Below are positions 9,963-20,280 of a stretch of 64,000 nt of DNA, piece by piece. How positions within the stretch are numbered: the first letter of the stretch is position 1; the number at the start of each line of letters is the position of its first letter. Under the pieces are notes generated by a model that was not told the DNA's origin, did no database searches, and worked only from the letters and a program-made list of their open reading frames with translations. The stretch covers positions 1-64,000 of the forward strand of contig NZ_FOWP01000008.1 in NCBI RefSeq assembly GCF_900115475.1, written 5' to 3'. Origin of the DNA: Ectopseudomonas composti (GTDB lineage Bacteria > Pseudomonadota > Gammaproteobacteria > Pseudomonadales > Pseudomonadaceae). Made by a program: the position numbers and the translations under genes.

Positions 9963-10925
9963 ATGAACCCACCGCGCTACAAGATAGTGTTCGACGGCCA
10001 ACTGATGCCCGAGGCCTCGCTGGAAACGGTCAAGTCAAACCTCGCCCGCCTGTTCAAGAGCGACCTTGCTCGCATCGATAGTCTATTCAGCGGAGCGCCG
10101 GTAGCACTCAAGCGTGACCTGGACGAAAGCGAGGCGGATCAATACCTCAATGCCCTGCAGAAGGCCGGCGCCAACGTGCGCAAGGAGTTGGATCAAGCCG
10201 CCAATCTCAGTCTGGTGCCGACCGAGGCCGAAACCGTGGAGGCCGAGCAGGCTGCTACGCAAGACATGACCTGCCCGAAATGCGGCCATGAACAAGCCAA
10301 GGCAGCCGAATGTTCTGCCTGCGGCGTCATCATCGAGAAATACCTCGCACGTCAGGCACAGCTGGCCGAGGCTGCTCCTGTGCCGACCGCAACCGCGCCG
10401 GCGGCGTCACCCTATGCGCCACCACAAGCGAGTGTCGCCGAGCAGTTGCCGCAATACTCCGAACTCAAGGTGTTCAGCGTAAACGGCCGGATCGGCCGCG
10501 TGCGCTACCTGGGCTGGACCATGGCCATGCTGCTGTGCATGCTGCCGCTGATGTTACTGTTCGCCGGCGCCTCGGCCATGTCCAGCGTCCTGGGCACCCT
10601 GATAATGGGCGTCGGCGTGATCGCCATGATCGTCATCGGTGTGTTCATCGGCGTTCAGCGCCTGCACGATATGGGCTGGTCCGGCTGGCTATGGCTGCTC
10701 AACTTCATTCCCGTCATTGGCACCGTCTTTGCGCTGCTGATGCTGATCATTCCCGGTACCCAGGGAGTCAACCGTTACGGCCCACCGCCGCCGCCGAACA
10801 GCACCGGCGTCAAGGTGCTGGCCTGGTTGTTCCTGCTGGTGCCTGTGACCGGCATCGTCGCCGCCATCGCCATTCCCCAATATCAGGGCTATCTCGATCG
10901 CGCCAGCGAGTATCAGGAGCAGTAA
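9963..10925 (+). CDS. DUF805 membrane protein with zinc-ribbon and pilin-like tail
   Basis: Function unknown. The 320-residue protein appears to have four parts. An N-terminal alpha/beta domain (1-80) comes first. A four-cysteine zinc-ribbon pattern (C104, C107, C117, C120) follows after a low-complexity linker. A DUF805 region with three or four membrane helices (about 165-280) contains the characteristic QRLHDMGWSGWLWLLNF segment. The last 30 residues read VTGIVAAIAIPQYQGYLDRA, very like the N-terminal helix of type IV pilins but at the wrong end. It stands 125 bp after the DSD1-like gene with its own ribosome site. Confidence 0.75.
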   Translation: MNPPRYKIVFDGQLMPEASLETVKSNLARLFKSDLARIDSLFSGAPVALKRDLDESEADQYLNALQKAGANVRKELDQAANLSLVPTEAETVEAEQAATQDMTCPKCGHEQAKAAECSACGVIIEKYLARQAQLAEAAPVPTATAPAASPYAPPQASVAEQLPQYSELKVFSVNGRIGRVRYLGWTMAMLLCMLPLMLLFAGASAMSSVLGTLIMGVGVIAMIVIGVFIGVQRLHDMGWSGWLWLLNFIPVIGTVFALLMLIIPGTQGVNRYGPPPPPNSTGVKVLAWLFLLVPVTGIVAAIAIPQYQGYLDRASEYQEQ

Positions 10926-10935
10926 TCCCCCGACC

Positions 10936-11724
10936 ATGCGCAGCTATGCACTGATCACCGGCGCCTCCAGCGGCATCGGCCTGGCCTTGGCCGAAGCCCT
11001 GGCACGCCGGGGACGCAACCTGATCCTGGTGGCACGTCGACGTGATGCCCTGGAAAGCATCGCCTGCGAACTGGCGCAGCGCTTCGGCGTCGAGGTGCTG
11101 TTTCGCCTCTGCGACCTGAGCGAGCCACTGCAACTGTCTGGTCTGCTGCTGGAACTGGAAGAAGACCAGTGGCACGTCGACCTGCTGGTGAACAACGCAG
11201 GCCTGGGCTGTGCCGGCGCTTTCCTCGAACAGGACTGGAGCCGCGAGCAGGAGCAGCTCGAGGTCAATGTGCTGGCGCTGACCCGCCTATGCCACGCGCT
11301 CGGCCAACGCATGGTCGAGCACGGCGGCGGACAGATCCTCAACGTCGCCTCGGTGGCTGCGTTCCAGCCCGGCCCCTGGATGAGCAGCTACTACGCCAGC
11401 AAGGCCTATGTGCTGCACTTTTCCGAAGGGTTGCGCGAGGAGCTGAAAAGCCGCGGCGTGCGTGTGTCAGTACTCTGCCCAGGACCGACGCACAGCGCCT
11501 TCTTCCGTGCGGCGCAAATGGACGTCACCCGCCTGACTGGCAGCAAGCTGATGATGAGCGCCGAGGAAGTCGCGCTGATCACCGTTCGCGCACTGGAAAA
11601 GAACCGCGCCATAATCATCCCCGGATGGCGCAACCGCCTGCTGGCCCTGAGCCCGCGCCTGGCGCCGCGCTGGCTGGTGCGCACGCTAAGCGGCCGCCTG
11701 ACCAGGCCCTTTACCGGCGCCTGA
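10936..11724 (+). CDS. Short-chain dehydrogenase/reductase
   Basis: Classical SDR oxidoreductase of 262 residues using NAD(P)H. Visible elements are the cofactor motif TGASSGIG (8-15), NNAG (87-90) and the catalytic residues S139, Y152 and K156. It resembles the SDR group often annotated as acyl-CoA or glycerolipid reductases, but the substrate cannot be assigned. It starts 10 bases after the DUF805 gene and is convergent with the AAA+ ATPase gene, whose stop is 7 bases away. Confidence 0.88.
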   Translation: MRSYALITGASSGIGLALAEALARRGRNLILVARRRDALESIACELAQRFGVEVLFRLCDLSEPLQLSGLLLELEEDQWHVDLLVNNAGLGCAGAFLEQDWSREQEQLEVNVLALTRLCHALGQRMVEHGGGQILNVASVAAFQPGPWMSSYYASKAYVLHFSEGLREELKSRGVRVSVLCPGPTHSAFFRAAQMDVTRLTGSKLMMSAEEVALITVRALEKNRAIIIPGWRNRLLALSPRLAPRWLVRTLSGRLTRPFTGA

Positions 11725-11731
11725 TCATGGC

Positions 11732-13300
11732 TCAGCCGGCGTTGACGGTGCGCCCATCCGCCCACTGCCGCAGTGCTGCCAGACGCTCCGCCATCACCAC
11801 CGACAGCGGTGCCGTACCCTGCAGCGCGCGCAGCAGCAACGACTGATCGACTGCCTGCTGTTGCGCCTGACCGGCGTACAGCGCGCTGACCACCGCCTGT
11901 TCGATCTCGGCCCCGGAATAACCCTCGCTGGTCGCGGCCAGTTGCGCCAGATCGAAACTGGCCGGCTCCAGCTCGCGGCGCTGCAGGTGGATACGGAAGA
12001 TCTCGGCACGTACCTCGGCACTGGGCAGATCGACGAAGAACAGCTCGTCGAAACGCCCTTTGCGCACCAACTCGGGCGGCAGGCGGTCGATGGCGTTGGC
12101 CGTGGCCACGACGAACACCGGTGCCTTGCGCTCGGCCATCCAGGTCAGCAGGGTACCGAGTACGCGCTGACTCACGCCGCCGTCGTGGTCGCCACTGGCC
12201 AGGCCCTTTTCCACCTCATCCATCCACAGCACGCAGGGCGCCATCTGCTCGGCAAGCCGCAGCGCCTCGCGCAGGTTACGCTCGGTCTCGCCGAAGAACT
12301 TGTTGTACAGGCAGGCAAAATCCAGCCGCAGCAGCGGCAAGCCCCAGAGTCCGGCCACAGCCTTGGCGGCCAGGCTCTTGCCGCCGCCCTGCACACCCAC
12401 CAGCATCACGCCCTTTGGCGCATCCAGCAACTTGCCTTCGAGAAAACCGGCCTGGCGTTCGCCCAGCCAGCGCTTGAGATTGACCAGCCCACCGACTTCG
12501 GCAAAGCGCGCCGTGTCGTATTCGAAGCTGAGCACACCCTCCAGATCCAGCAGCTGGAACTTGGTCTTGTTCAGCTCAGGGATGTCTTCCTGGGTGATCG
12601 CCCCGTCATCGCAGATCACGTTGCGCGCCAGCGACCGCGCCTCGGCATGGCTGAGACCGCGCAGGTTCTTCACCACCTGCTGCAGGGTACGGTTGTCGGT
12701 ACGCACCCGTGCGCCACGGTTGCCTTCGCTCCAGCGCGTCGCCTCGTCACGCACGATGCCGAGCAGTTCGTCTTCCGACGGTAGCGCGAGACTGAAACGG
12801 GCGGCGAAACGCTGCACTTCAGCCGGCAGCCTGAGCAGATGCGACACCAGCACCAGCGTCGGCTTGTGCGCTGCCTCGCTCATGGCGATTTCCTTGAGCA
12901 GACGCACCAGCCGGGGGTTGTCATCGAGGTAGGGATGCAAGTCGCACATCACGTAAAGGTTCGGCTGCGGATCGGCCTTGATCATTCGCAGCGCCGCCTC
13001 CGGCTCCAAGGTCGGCGACTCGTCCACCGGTGCGCCGCCGAAGCCCAGGCGCTGCAAGCCCTCGGTCACCGACCAGGTATGCAGGCCGAGGCCGCGCTTG
13101 ACCGCCAGACCGGTCAGGGTTTCCAGCACGCGCAATTCGTCCCAGGACTCGATGACCACCAGCTTGACCTTGGAATCCAGCACCAGCCCAAGATCATGAA
13201 TATCGTTCTTCAACACCCGCTCCTTGTGAAGTTTGGCCAGCCGCGCAAGCAGGGTTACCATCCGCGATTTCGCAGAATCGGAGCTCACAGCATGGTCCAT
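11732..13300 (-). CDS. AAA+ ATPase with non-catalytic N-terminal half
   Basis: Function unknown. The 522-residue protein has a degenerate N-terminal half (1-240), then an AAA+ module with Walker A GVQGGGKS (about 297), Walker B VLWMDE (about 355) and a sensor/arginine-finger region [12 protein letters not shown]. This layout matches the bacterial and chloroplast Ycf46-like AAA proteins. It is divergent from an FGE-like gene with 35 bp between, so the two may be co-regulated. The start at 13300 is the longest supported; M14 is a possible alternative. Confidence 0.8.
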   Translation of the reverse strand: MDHAVSSDSAKSRMVTLLARLAKLHKERVLKNDIHDLGLVLDSKVKLVVIESWDELRVLETLTGLAVKRGLGLHTWSVTEGLQRLGFGGAPVDESPTLEPEAALRMIKADPQPNLYVMCDLHPYLDDNPRLVRLLKEIAMSEAAHKPTLVLVSHLLRLPAEVQRFAARFSLALPSEDELLGIVRDEATRWSEGNRGARVRTDNRTLQQVVKNLRGLSHAEARSLARNVICDDGAITQEDIPELNKTKFQLLDLEGVLSFEYDTARFAEVGGLVNLKRWLGERQAGFLEGKLLDAPKGVMLVGVQGGGKSLAAKAVAGLWGLPLLRLDFACLYNKFFGETERNLREALRLAEQMAPCVLWMDEVEKGLASGDHDGGVSQRVLGTLLTWMAERKAPVFVVATANAIDRLPPELVRKGRFDELFFVDLPSAEVRAEIFRIHLQRRELEPASFDLAQLAATSEGYSGAEIEQAVVSALYAGQAQQQAVDQSLLLRALQGTAPLSVVMAERLAALRQWADGRTVNAG

Positions 13301-13335
13301 CTGAACACGCAGATCGTCGCCGCAGGCCTCGCGTC

Positions 13336-14172
13336 GTGCAAGTGCTGAAAGCGCGCCGCGTCACAGTCACAGCATCCATTGCCATCGCCGCCAGCGTATT
13401 GCTGGTGAACCGACCGGCAGTGGCTATCGAGATCATCAGCGATCCGCTGCCCAGCGACGGCCAAGGCCCCGAGATGGTGGTGATTCCGGCTGGCGAATTT
13501 CGCCTGGGCGATGCCAGCGGTCGCGGCAACGACAACGAGCGCCCGCAACGCACCATCGTTTTCGCGCAGCCCTTCGCCATGGGCCGCTACGAAGTCACCT
13601 TCGCCGACTGGCAGAAGTATGCCGATGCCAACAAGCTGCCCATGCCCGATAACGAAGGCTGGGGCCTTTCCGCGCAGCGCCCGGTGATCCATGTTTCCTG
13701 GCGTGAGGCTCAGGCCTATACCCAGTGGCTGTCGCGCGAGACGGGTGCCCGCTATCGCCTGCCGACCGAGGCCGAGTGGGAGTACGCCGCGCGTGGTGGC
13801 AGTCAGAGCTATTACTGGTGGGGCGACGAGCTCGACAGCAGCGAGCAGGCGCCACGCGCGCACTGCCGCGGTTGCGCCAGCCCACGACTGTTGCGCAACA
13901 AGACGGCGGCCGTCGGTGAGTTCCCGGCCAATGCCTTCGGCCTGCACGACACGGCGGGCAATGTCTGGGAGTGGACGGCTTCGAACTTCACCCAGCGCTT
14001 CGACGGCAGCGAAACGCAGAGCGCCGGCCTGCTCGACAACAGCCCACGTACGGTGCGCGGCGGCGCCTGGAACAGTGGCCCGGTCTATCTGCGCAGCAGC
14101 ATGCGCGACCTCAAGCAGCCGCATCATCGCGACTATGCCCTGGGCTTTCGCGTACTGCGCGAGCTGCCCTGA
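13336..14172 (+). CDS. Exported FGE/sulfatase-modifying-factor-fold protein
   Basis: The 278-residue protein carries an N-terminal signal-like hydrophobic stretch ending near VAIEIIS. It is followed by a complete SUMF1/FGE fold: MVVIPAGEFRLGD, YRLPTEAEWEYAARGG, NVWEWTAS and the C-terminal RDYALGFRVLRE. Many bacterial members are not true formylglycine generators; the cysteines here sit in HCRGC and the copper-binding pair of FGE is not obvious, so enzymatic activity is doubtful. The GTG at 13336 is the likely start, with a second GTG two codons later. Confidence 0.75.
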   Translation: MQVLKARRVTVTASIAIAASVLLVNRPAVAIEIISDPLPSDGQGPEMVVIPAGEFRLGDASGRGNDNERPQRTIVFAQPFAMGRYEVTFADWQKYADANKLPMPDNEGWGLSAQRPVIHVSWREAQAYTQWLSRETGARYRLPTEAEWEYAARGGSQSYYWWGDELDSSEQAPRAHCRGCASPRLLRNKTAAVGEFPANAFGLHDTAGNVWEWTASNFTQRFDGSETQSAGLLDNSPRTVRGGAWNSGPVYLRSSMRDLKQPHHRDYALGFRVLRELP

Positions 14173-14233
14173 GCGCGGACGACCTGGCGACTTTGCAGTA
14201 AACTAGCCAGGTTGTTTCCTCTGGAGGTGCCTC

Positions 14234-14881
14234 ATGGCCAGCGAACGCCAGTATTCCCCCCTCGACCGCCTGCTGCTGCAAGCCGATGCCGCGCTGCGTA
14301 CGCTGCTGCCATTTAGTGGCGCTTCGGGTCGCCCCTCGCCTGCCATCGTGCAAAACGAGACCGAGCTGAGCAGCGACGAGTCGCGCCATGTCGCCGGCCT
14401 GATGCGTATCAATCACACCGGGGAAGTCTGCGCCCAGGCGCTCTATCAAGGCCAGGCACTGACCGCCAAGCTGCCGCAAGTGCGCAGTGCCATGGAGCAT
14501 GCGGCCGATGAAGAAATCGACCACCTGGCCTGGTGCGAGCAGCGCATTCGCGAACTGGGCAGCCACCCGAGCGTGCTGAACCCGCTGTTCTACGGCCTTT
14601 CCTTCGGCGTGGGCGCCGTTGCCGGACTGGTGAGTGATCGCGTCAGCCTGGGCTTCGTCGCCGCCACCGAGGATCAGGTATGCAAACACCTGGATGAGCA
14701 CCTGGAGCAACTGCCCGAGCACGACGCCAAGTCACGCGCCATCCTCGAACAGATGCGCGTCGACGAGCAACAACATGCCAATAGCGCCATGGCAGCCGGC
14801 GGCGTGCGCTTCCCGGCGCCGGTCAAGTTCGGCATGACCTTGCTGTCGAAGGTCATGACCAAGAGCACCTACCGCATCTGA
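14234..14881 (+). CDS. coq7: Demethoxyubiquinone hydroxylase Coq7
   Basis: Di-iron monooxygenase for the last ring hydroxylation of ubiquinone synthesis (2-polyprenyl-3-methyl-6-methoxy-benzoquinone). The 215-residue protein has the carboxylate-bridged di-iron ligand motifs [35 protein letters not shown] and DEQQHANSA. The ATG at 14234 follows a CTGGAGG ribosome site. A strong hairpin follows the stop codon. Confidence 0.95.
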   Translation: MASERQYSPLDRLLLQADAALRTLLPFSGASGRPSPAIVQNETELSSDESRHVAGLMRINHTGEVCAQALYQGQALTAKLPQVRSAMEHAADEEIDHLAWCEQRIRELGSHPSVLNPLFYGLSFGVGAVAGLVSDRVSLGFVAATEDQVCKHLDEHLEQLPEHDAKSRAILEQMRVDEQQHANSAMAAGGVRFPAPVKFGMTLLSKVMTKSTYRI

Positions 14882-14887
14882 AACGAA

Positions 14888-14910
14888 CGAGGGCGCCATT
14901 GGCGCCCTCG
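14888..14910. terminator. Terminator between coq7 and the OsmC gene
   Basis: A perfect inverted repeat CGAGGGCGCC / GGCGCCCTCG with a 3-base loop lies between the two convergent genes. The following T-tract is short on both strands. Confidence 0.7.
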
Positions 14911-14929
14911 TCATTTCCGGCGAACCGAT

Positions 14930-15352
14930 TCAGCCCAGTTCGACGATTTCGTAATCGTGGCTGATGTCCACACCGGCACGGCCCAGCATGATCGAGGCCG
15001 AGCAGTACTTCTCCGCCGAAAGCTCTACTGCGCGTTTCACTTGGGCCTCTTTCAGCCCGCGCCCCTTGACCACGAAGTGCAGGTGAATCTTGGTGAACAC
15101 CTTGGGCTCCTCGTCAGCGCGCTCGGCGTCGAGGAACACCTCGCAGCTCTCTACCGGCTGGCGGCCCTTGCGCAGAATGCTGACCACATCGAAGTTGCTG
15201 CAGCCACCGAGGCCGATCAACAACATCTCCATCGGCCGAATGCCGAGGTTACGGCCGCCGGCATCGGGCGGGCCGTCCATCACCACAGCATGGCCACTAC
15301 CGGACTCGCCGAGAAATAAGGCGTCACCGGCCCACTGCACACGCGCTTTCAT
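14930..15352 (-). CDS. OsmC-family protein (YhfA-like)
   Basis: OsmC/Ohr-fold protein of 140 residues, a family that includes cysteine-based peroxidases. The two expected cysteines are present: C51 in GGCSNFD and a second in KYCSASIML. The ATG at 15352 (MKARVQW) is chosen because the upstream extension has no family support. In PAO1 I recall this gene being next to vfr with speD between it and coq7; here speD is absent. Whether it reduces organic peroxides is not shown by sequence alone. Confidence 0.85.
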   Translation of the reverse strand: MKARVQWAGDALFLGESGSGHAVVMDGPPDAGGRNLGIRPMEMLLIGLGGCSNFDVVSILRKGRQPVESCEVFLDAERADEEPKVFTKIHLHFVVKGRGLKEAQVKRAVELSAEKYCSASIMLGRAGVDISHDYEIVELG

Positions 15353-15586
15353 CGATATAGGCTCCGTAGAAGGAAAGGGGCGAAGAGTAGCACAGGCACC
15401 TGTCAGATCGACGGCTGGGCCAAGCACCAAAGTTCCACTTGGTTATGCTACTCAGGTCGCAAAAAAAACCCTGAATATAGTGTGTCTGTTAAGCTGGCGT
15501 CGGATTGCTGGCACACTTGCCGGGATAACAAATAAGAAATTGCCGTTGGACAAAGGCCTTCATTTTTTCATATTCGGGACTCGGGC

Positions 15587-16231
15587 ATGGTTGCTATTAC
15601 CCTTACACCTAAAATCAAGAATTTAGATAAGCTCCTCGCGCACTGTCATCGCCGCCGCTACACCGCCAAGAGCACCATCATCTATGCGGGCGATCGCTGC
15701 GAAACTCTGTTCTTCATCGTCAAAGGTTCGGTCACCATCCTCATCGAGGATGACGACGGCCGTGAAATGATCATTGCCTATCTCAATGCCGGGGACTTCT
15801 TTGGCGAGATGGGCCTGTTCGAAAAGGAAGGCACGGAGAAGGAACGCAGTGCCTGGGTTCGCGCCAAGACCGAGTGCGAAGTCGCGGAAATCAGCTACAC
15901 CAAATTCCGCGAGCTCACCCAGCAGGACCCGGACATCCTCTTCGCCCTGGGCAGCCAGATGGCCGAGCGCCTGCGCAACACCACGCGCAAGGTCGGCGAT
16001 CTGGCCTTCCTCGATGTCACCGGCCGCGTCGCACGCACCCTGCTCGACCTGTGCAAGCAGCCGGACGCCATGACCCACCCGGACGGCATGCAGATCAAGA
16101 TCACCCGCCAGGAAATCGGTCGCATTGTCGGTTGCTCGCGCGAGATGGTCGGCCGCGTGCTCAAGTCCCTGGAAGAGCAGGGCCTGGTACACGTCAAAGG
16201 CAAGACCATGGTGGTCTTCGGCACGCGCTGA
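15587..16231 (+). CDS. vfr: cAMP-responsive global regulator Vfr
   Basis: CRP-family transcription factor that in P. aeruginosa controls virulence, quorum sensing and type IV pili. The 214-residue protein has a cyclic-nucleotide domain (about 20-125, with [11 protein letters not shown] and RSAWVRAKT of the phosphate-binding cassette). A long dimer helix and a C-terminal winged helix with [20 protein letters not shown] follow. The upstream 234 bp contain AT-rich DNA with a possible TATAGT -10, but no clear CRP-type operator that I could verify. A bidirectional terminator follows. Confidence 0.95.
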   Translation: MVAITLTPKIKNLDKLLAHCHRRRYTAKSTIIYAGDRCETLFFIVKGSVTILIEDDDGREMIIAYLNAGDFFGEMGLFEKEGTEKERSAWVRAKTECEVAEISYTKFRELTQQDPDILFALGSQMAERLRNTTRKVGDLAFLDVTGRVARTLLDLCKQPDAMTHPDGMQIKITRQEIGRIVGCSREMVGRVLKSLEEQGLVHVKGKTMVVFGTR

Positions 16232-16242
16232 ATCCGCCACAC

Positions 16243-16271
16243 AAAAAAGCCGGCTTGATTGCCGGCTTTTT
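16243..16271. terminator. Bidirectional terminator between vfr and trpC
   Basis: AAAAAAGCCGGC, a six-base loop and GCCGGCTTTTT form a GC-rich stem flanked by A-run and T-run, a good intrinsic terminator in both directions for these convergent genes. Confidence 0.9.
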
Positions 16272-16279
16272 CATGCGCG

Positions 16280-17119
16280 TTATTCCGGGTCGGTGCCGAT
16301 GACTGCAGGCCGGCCGCGCTCGGGGAAGAACAGACGCTGCAATTCGCTGCCCGGACTTTCCGCACGCATGAAGGCTTCGCCGACCAGGAAGGCGTAGACC
16401 TCGTTGATCTCCATCAGCTCGACATCGGCGCGATTGAGAATGCCGCTTTCGGTCACCACCAGGCGATCACGCGGAATACGCGGCAGCAGGTCGAGGGTGG
16501 TTTCCAGGCTGACATCGAAGGTATGCAGGTTGCGGTTGTTGATCCCCACCAGTGGTGTATCCAGGGTATTCAGCGCCCGCTCCAGCTCGGCGCCGTCATG
16601 CACCTCGACCAACACGTCGAGGCCGACATCCTTGGCCACCGTGGCCAGCTCGGCCATGCGCACGTCATCCAGGCAGGAGACAATCAGCAGCACGCAGTCG
16701 GCGCCCAGTGCGCGCGCTTCGACGATCTGGTACGGATCGACCATGAAGTCCTTGCGGATCACCGGCAGCGCACAGGCAGCACGGGCCTGCTGCAGGTACT
16801 GGTCGGCTCCCTGGAAGAAATCGATATCGGTCAGCACTGACAGACAAGTGGCGCCACCTACCTCGTAGCTGCGGGCGATATCGGCCGGCACGAAGTCAGC
16901 GCGCAGCACGCCCTTGCTCGGCGAAGCTTTCTTGATCTCAGCGATCACCGCCGGCTGCTTGCGCGCCGCCTGCTCCAGCAGCGCACGGGCAAAGCCGCGC
17001 GGAGCGTCGGCACTGCGCACGGCAGCTTCGACCTCGGCCAGGCTGACCTGGGCGCGACGCGACGCCACTTCCTCGAACTTACGGGCGACGATCTTCTCCA
17101 GTACGGTTGGTACGCTCAC
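16280..17119 (-). CDS. trpC: Indole-3-glycerol phosphate synthase
   Basis: Converts CdRP to indole-3-glycerol phosphate in tryptophan synthesis. The 279-residue TIM barrel shows the family [11 protein letters not shown] motif, with its catalytic lysine, and [10 protein letters not shown]. The GTG start at 17119 overlaps the trpD stop codon as GTGA, so translation is coupled. It is the last gene of the trpEGDC run and ends at a terminator shared with vfr. Confidence 0.96.
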   Translation of the reverse strand: MSVPTVLEKIVARKFEEVASRRAQVSLAEVEAAVRSADAPRGFARALLEQAARKQPAVIAEIKKASPSKGVLRADFVPADIARSYEVGGATCLSVLTDIDFFQGADQYLQQARAACALPVIRKDFMVDPYQIVEARALGADCVLLIVSCLDDVRMAELATVAKDVGLDVLVEVHDGAELERALNTLDTPLVGINNRNLHTFDVSLETTLDLLPRIPRDRLVVTESGILNRADVELMEINEVYAFLVGEAFMRAESPGSELQRLFFPERGRPAVIGTDPE

Positions 17120-18162
17120 CCTTCGTTCTCCTGTTTGAATACCGCGGTAAAGGACACCAGCTCTTCCAGCTTCTCACGCGCCAGGCCGGTATGCAGAGCG
17201 TCATGCGCCAGCTGGATGCCTTCGCGCAGGCTGCTGGCATGGTCGGCAGCGTAAAGCGCGGCCCCGGCATTGAGCACGATCATGTCGGCAGCCTTCTGGC
17301 CATTGTCGGTCTTGCGCCGGCCCAGCGCATCGCGGATCAGTGCCAGCGACTGCTCGGCATTGTCGACAGTCAGGCCGATCAGGCTCTGGCTCTTGATGCC
17401 GAAATCCTCGGGCTGGACGCGGTATTCGCTGACCACGCCATCCTTGAGCTCGGCGACGAAGGTGGGGGCTGCCAGGCTGATCTCGTCCAGGCCATCCTGC
17501 GCATGCACCACCAGCACGTGCTCGCTACCCAGACGCTGCAACACTTCGGCCATCGGTCGGCACAGTGCCTGGCTGAACACGCCGATCACCTGATGCTTGG
17601 CGCCTGCCGGGTTGGTCATCGGGCCGAGCATGTTGAAGATGGTGCGCAGGCCCAGCTCGCGGCGCGGGCCGATGGCATGCTTCATCGCGCCGTGATGAGA
17701 CGGGGCGAACATGAAGCCGACCCCGACGCTTTCGACGCAGCGCGCCACCTGCTCGGGCTTGAGCCCAAGGTAGACGCCGGCCGCCTCGAGCAGATCGGCG
17801 CTGCCGCTCTTGCCAGAGACCGCACGGTTGCCATGCTTGGCCACCTTGCCGCCAGCCGCCGCGACGACGAAGGCCGCCGCCGTGGAGACGTTGAAGATGT
17901 TCATGCCGTCGCCACCGGTACCGCAGGTGTCGACCAGACGCTCGGCGTCGATCACCACCGGCGCAGCCAGCTCGCGCATGACGCTGGCGGCACCGACGAT
18001 CTCGTCGATGGTCTCGCTCTTCATGCGCATGCCCATGAGGAAGGCGCCGATCTGCGCATCGGTGCGCTGACCGGTCATGATCTCGCGCATCACCGCCTGC
18101 ATTTCCTCGGTGGTCAGATCCAGCTGGGCGACGATGCGGTTGAGGGCTTCCTTGATATTCAT
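17116..18162 (-). CDS. trpD: Anthranilate phosphoribosyltransferase
   Basis: Joins anthranilate and PRPP to give phosphoribosyl-anthranilate. The 348-residue protein has the glycine-rich PRPP loop [17 protein letters not shown] and the KHGNRAVS anthranilate-site segment. It overlaps both neighbours: its ATG overlaps the trpG stop and its stop overlaps the trpC GTG. This is a tightly coupled GDC unit. Confidence 0.96.
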   Translation of the reverse strand: MNIKEALNRIVAQLDLTTEEMQAVMREIMTGQRTDAQIGAFLMGMRMKSETIDEIVGAASVMRELAAPVVIDAERLVDTCGTGGDGMNIFNVSTAAAFVVAAAGGKVAKHGNRAVSGKSGSADLLEAAGVYLGLKPEQVARCVESVGVGFMFAPSHHGAMKHAIGPRRELGLRTIFNMLGPMTNPAGAKHQVIGVFSQALCRPMAEVLQRLGSEHVLVVHAQDGLDEISLAAPTFVAELKDGVVSEYRVQPEDFGIKSQSLIGLTVDNAEQSLALIRDALGRRKTDNGQKAADMIVLNAGAALYAADHASSLREGIQLAHDALHTGLAREKLEELVSFTAVFKQENEG

Positions 18163-18755
18163 GCGCGCACGCCTCCGGTCTGCTTGAGGAAGTTGGCGAA
18201 CAGTTCGTGGCCCTGCTCGGTGAGAATGGATTCGGGGTGGAACTGCACGCCTTCGATATTCAAAGTCTTGTGGCGCAGGCCCATGATCTCGTCGACCGAG
18301 CCGTCTTCATGCTGAGTCCAGGCGGTGATTTCCAGGCACTCCGGCAGGGTTTCACGCTTGACCACCAGGGAATGATAGCGGGTCACGGTGAGCGGGTTGT
18401 TGAGGCCAGCGAACACGCCCTTGTCCTCGTGGAACACCGGGCTGGTCTTGCCGTGCATCACTTGGCGCGCACGCACCACATTGCCGCCATAAGCCTGGCC
18501 GATGCTCTGGTGGCCGAGGCAAACACCGAGGATCGGCAGCTTGCCGGCGAAATGCAGGATGGCCTCGATGGACACCCCCGCTTCGGTCGGCGTGCAGGGG
18601 CCCGGCGAGACGACGATGCGCTCGGGCTTGAGCGCTTCGATCTCGGCGATGCTCAGTTCGTCATTGCGAATCACGTGCACATCGGCGCCCAGCTCACCCA
18701 GGTACTGCACGACGTTGTAGGTGAAGGAGTCGTAGTTGTCGATCATCAAAAGCAT
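18159..18755 (-). CDS. trpG: Anthranilate synthase component II (glutamine amidotransferase)
   Basis: Supplies ammonia from glutamine to TrpE, and related PabA-type roles are known. The 198-residue class I amidotransferase has the nucleophile motif GVCLGHQ and the histidine-glutamate motif QFHPES. The start is the ATG at 18755 ([14 protein letters not shown]), preceded by an AGGAG ribosome site lying in the 13-base gap after trpE. In P. aeruginosa trpE and trpG are separated by the R/F pyocin island; here they adjoin. Confidence 0.96.
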   Translation of the reverse strand: MLLMIDNYDSFTYNVVQYLGELGADVHVIRNDELSIAEIEALKPERIVVSPGPCTPTEAGVSIEAILHFAGKLPILGVCLGHQSIGQAYGGNVVRARQVMHGKTSPVFHEDKGVFAGLNNPLTVTRYHSLVVKRETLPECLEITAWTQHEDGSVDEIMGLRHKTLNIEGVQFHPESILTEQGHELFANFLKQTGGVRA

Positions 18756-18768
18756 GGTACGGCTCCTG

Positions 18769-20259
18769 TTATTCCTGAGTCTGGACGGCAGTCTGTTCGG
18801 CGAGCGCAACGGCGCGGAACATGGCGCGGCGCTTGTTCAGGGTTTCTTCCCACTCCAGCGCGGGCACCGAGTCGGCGACGATGCCGGCGCCGGCCTGCAC
18901 GTGCAGTTCGCCGTCCTTGATCACCGCGGTACGAATCGCAATCGCGGTGTCCATGTTGCCGTTCCAGGCGTAGTAGCCGACCGCGCCGCCATAGACGCCG
19001 CGCTTGACCGGCTCCAGTTCGTCGATGATTTCCATGGCGCGGATCTTCGGCGCCCCGGACAGGGTGCCAGCTGGCAGGATCGCACGCAGGGCGTCCATCG
19101 AAGTGAGGCCCTTCTTCAGCTCGCCGGTGACGTTGGAAACGATGTGCATGACGTTGGAATAACGCTCGATGACCATTTTCTCGGTCAGCTTCACCGAACC
19201 GATTTCCGAGACGCGCCCAGTGTCGTTACGACCCAGATCGATGAGCATCAGGTGCTCGGCGACTTCCTTGGCGTCGGCCAGCAGGTCCTCTTCCAGCGCC
19301 AGGTCGGCCTCTTCGGTGGCGCCGCGTGGGCGGGTGCCGGCGATGGGCCGCACGGTGACCAGGTTGTCCTCGACGCGTACCAGCACCTCGGGCGACGAAC
19401 CCACCACGTGGAAGTCGCCAAAGTTGAAGAAGTACATGTAAGGCGTCGGATTGATGCAGCGCAGCGCGCGATAAAGGTCGATCGGTGCCGCCTTGAACGG
19501 GATCGACATGCGCTGGGAAATCACCACCTGCATGCAGTCGCCAGCCAGGATGTAATCCTTGATGGCGCTGACCGAGCGCTCGTAATCCTCGCGACTGAAG
19601 CTGGAGCGAAACGCTGGCTCCTCGCCCGCGGGCTTGTTCAAATCCACGCCCAGGCGCGGAGTGAACGGCTGACGCAGCTTGTGCAGGATGTCCTGAAGTT
19701 GCGCCTGACCACGCTCGAAAGCGTCCGCCTCGGCTGGATCGGCCAGGACGATGGCGTGCATCTTGCCCGCCAGGTTGTCGAAAACCACCACGGCATCAGA
19801 GACATTGAGCAAGATATCCGGCGTGCCCAGGGCATCGGGATTGACCCCGGCAGCCAGCTTGGGCTCCACGTAACGCACGCTGTCATAGGCGAAGTAGCCG
19901 ACCAGGCCACCATTGAAACGCGGCAGACCGGCGATGGTCGGCACCTTGTAGCGCGCCTTGAACTGCTCGACGAAATCCAGCGGGTCGGCGCTCTGCTGGC
20001 GCTCGACCTCGACACCATCGGTGCTGACCACGATGTCATGGCCATGCACACGCAGTACGGTACGTGCCGGCAGACCGATGATCGAGTAGCGGCCCCACTT
20101 CTCGCCGCCCTGCACGGATTCGAGCAGATAGGAATTGGGCGCGTCGGCCAGTTTCAGGTAGATCGACAGCGGCGTGTCGAAGTCGGCAATGGTTTCGCAG
20201 GCAAGCGGAATGCGGTTGTAGCCTTCAGCGGCTAAACGCAGGAATTCTTCATGGGTCAT
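18769..20259 (-). CDS. trpE: Anthranilate synthase component I
   Basis: Makes anthranilate from chorismate with ammonia from TrpG. The 496-residue protein has the N-terminal LLES tryptophan-feedback motif ([17 protein letters not shown] in outline) and the chorismate-binding C-terminal domain with PIAGTRPRG and [15 protein letters not shown]. The start is taken as the ATG at 20259 ([10 protein letters not shown]) by family comparison; an ATG four codons upstream is possible. A short Trp-rich leader ORF lies 67 bases upstream, which implies attenuation control. Confidence 0.96.
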   Translation of the reverse strand: MTHEEFLRLAAEGYNRIPLACETIADFDTPLSIYLKLADAPNSYLLESVQGGEKWGRYSIIGLPARTVLRVHGHDIVVSTDGVEVERQQSADPLDFVEQFKARYKVPTIAGLPRFNGGLVGYFAYDSVRYVEPKLAAGVNPDALGTPDILLNVSDAVVVFDNLAGKMHAIVLADPAEADAFERGQAQLQDILHKLRQPFTPRLGVDLNKPAGEEPAFRSSFSREDYERSVSAIKDYILAGDCMQVVISQRMSIPFKAAPIDLYRALRCINPTPYMYFFNFGDFHVVGSSPEVLVRVEDNLVTVRPIAGTRPRGATEEADLALEEDLLADAKEVAEHLMLIDLGRNDTGRVSEIGSVKLTEKMVIERYSNVMHIVSNVTGELKKGLTSMDALRAILPAGTLSGAPKIRAMEIIDELEPVKRGVYGGAVGYYAWNGNMDTAIAIRTAVIKDGELHVQAGAGIVADSVPALEWEETLNKRRAMFRAVALAEQTAVQTQE

Positions 20260-20280
20260 GATCAGCCTCATGGCTCGGGG

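Noticed and set aside
15353..15586. CRP/Vfr-type operator upstream of vfr
   Set aside because: Autoregulation is plausible, but I found no TGTGA-N6-TCACA match that I could verify by eye.
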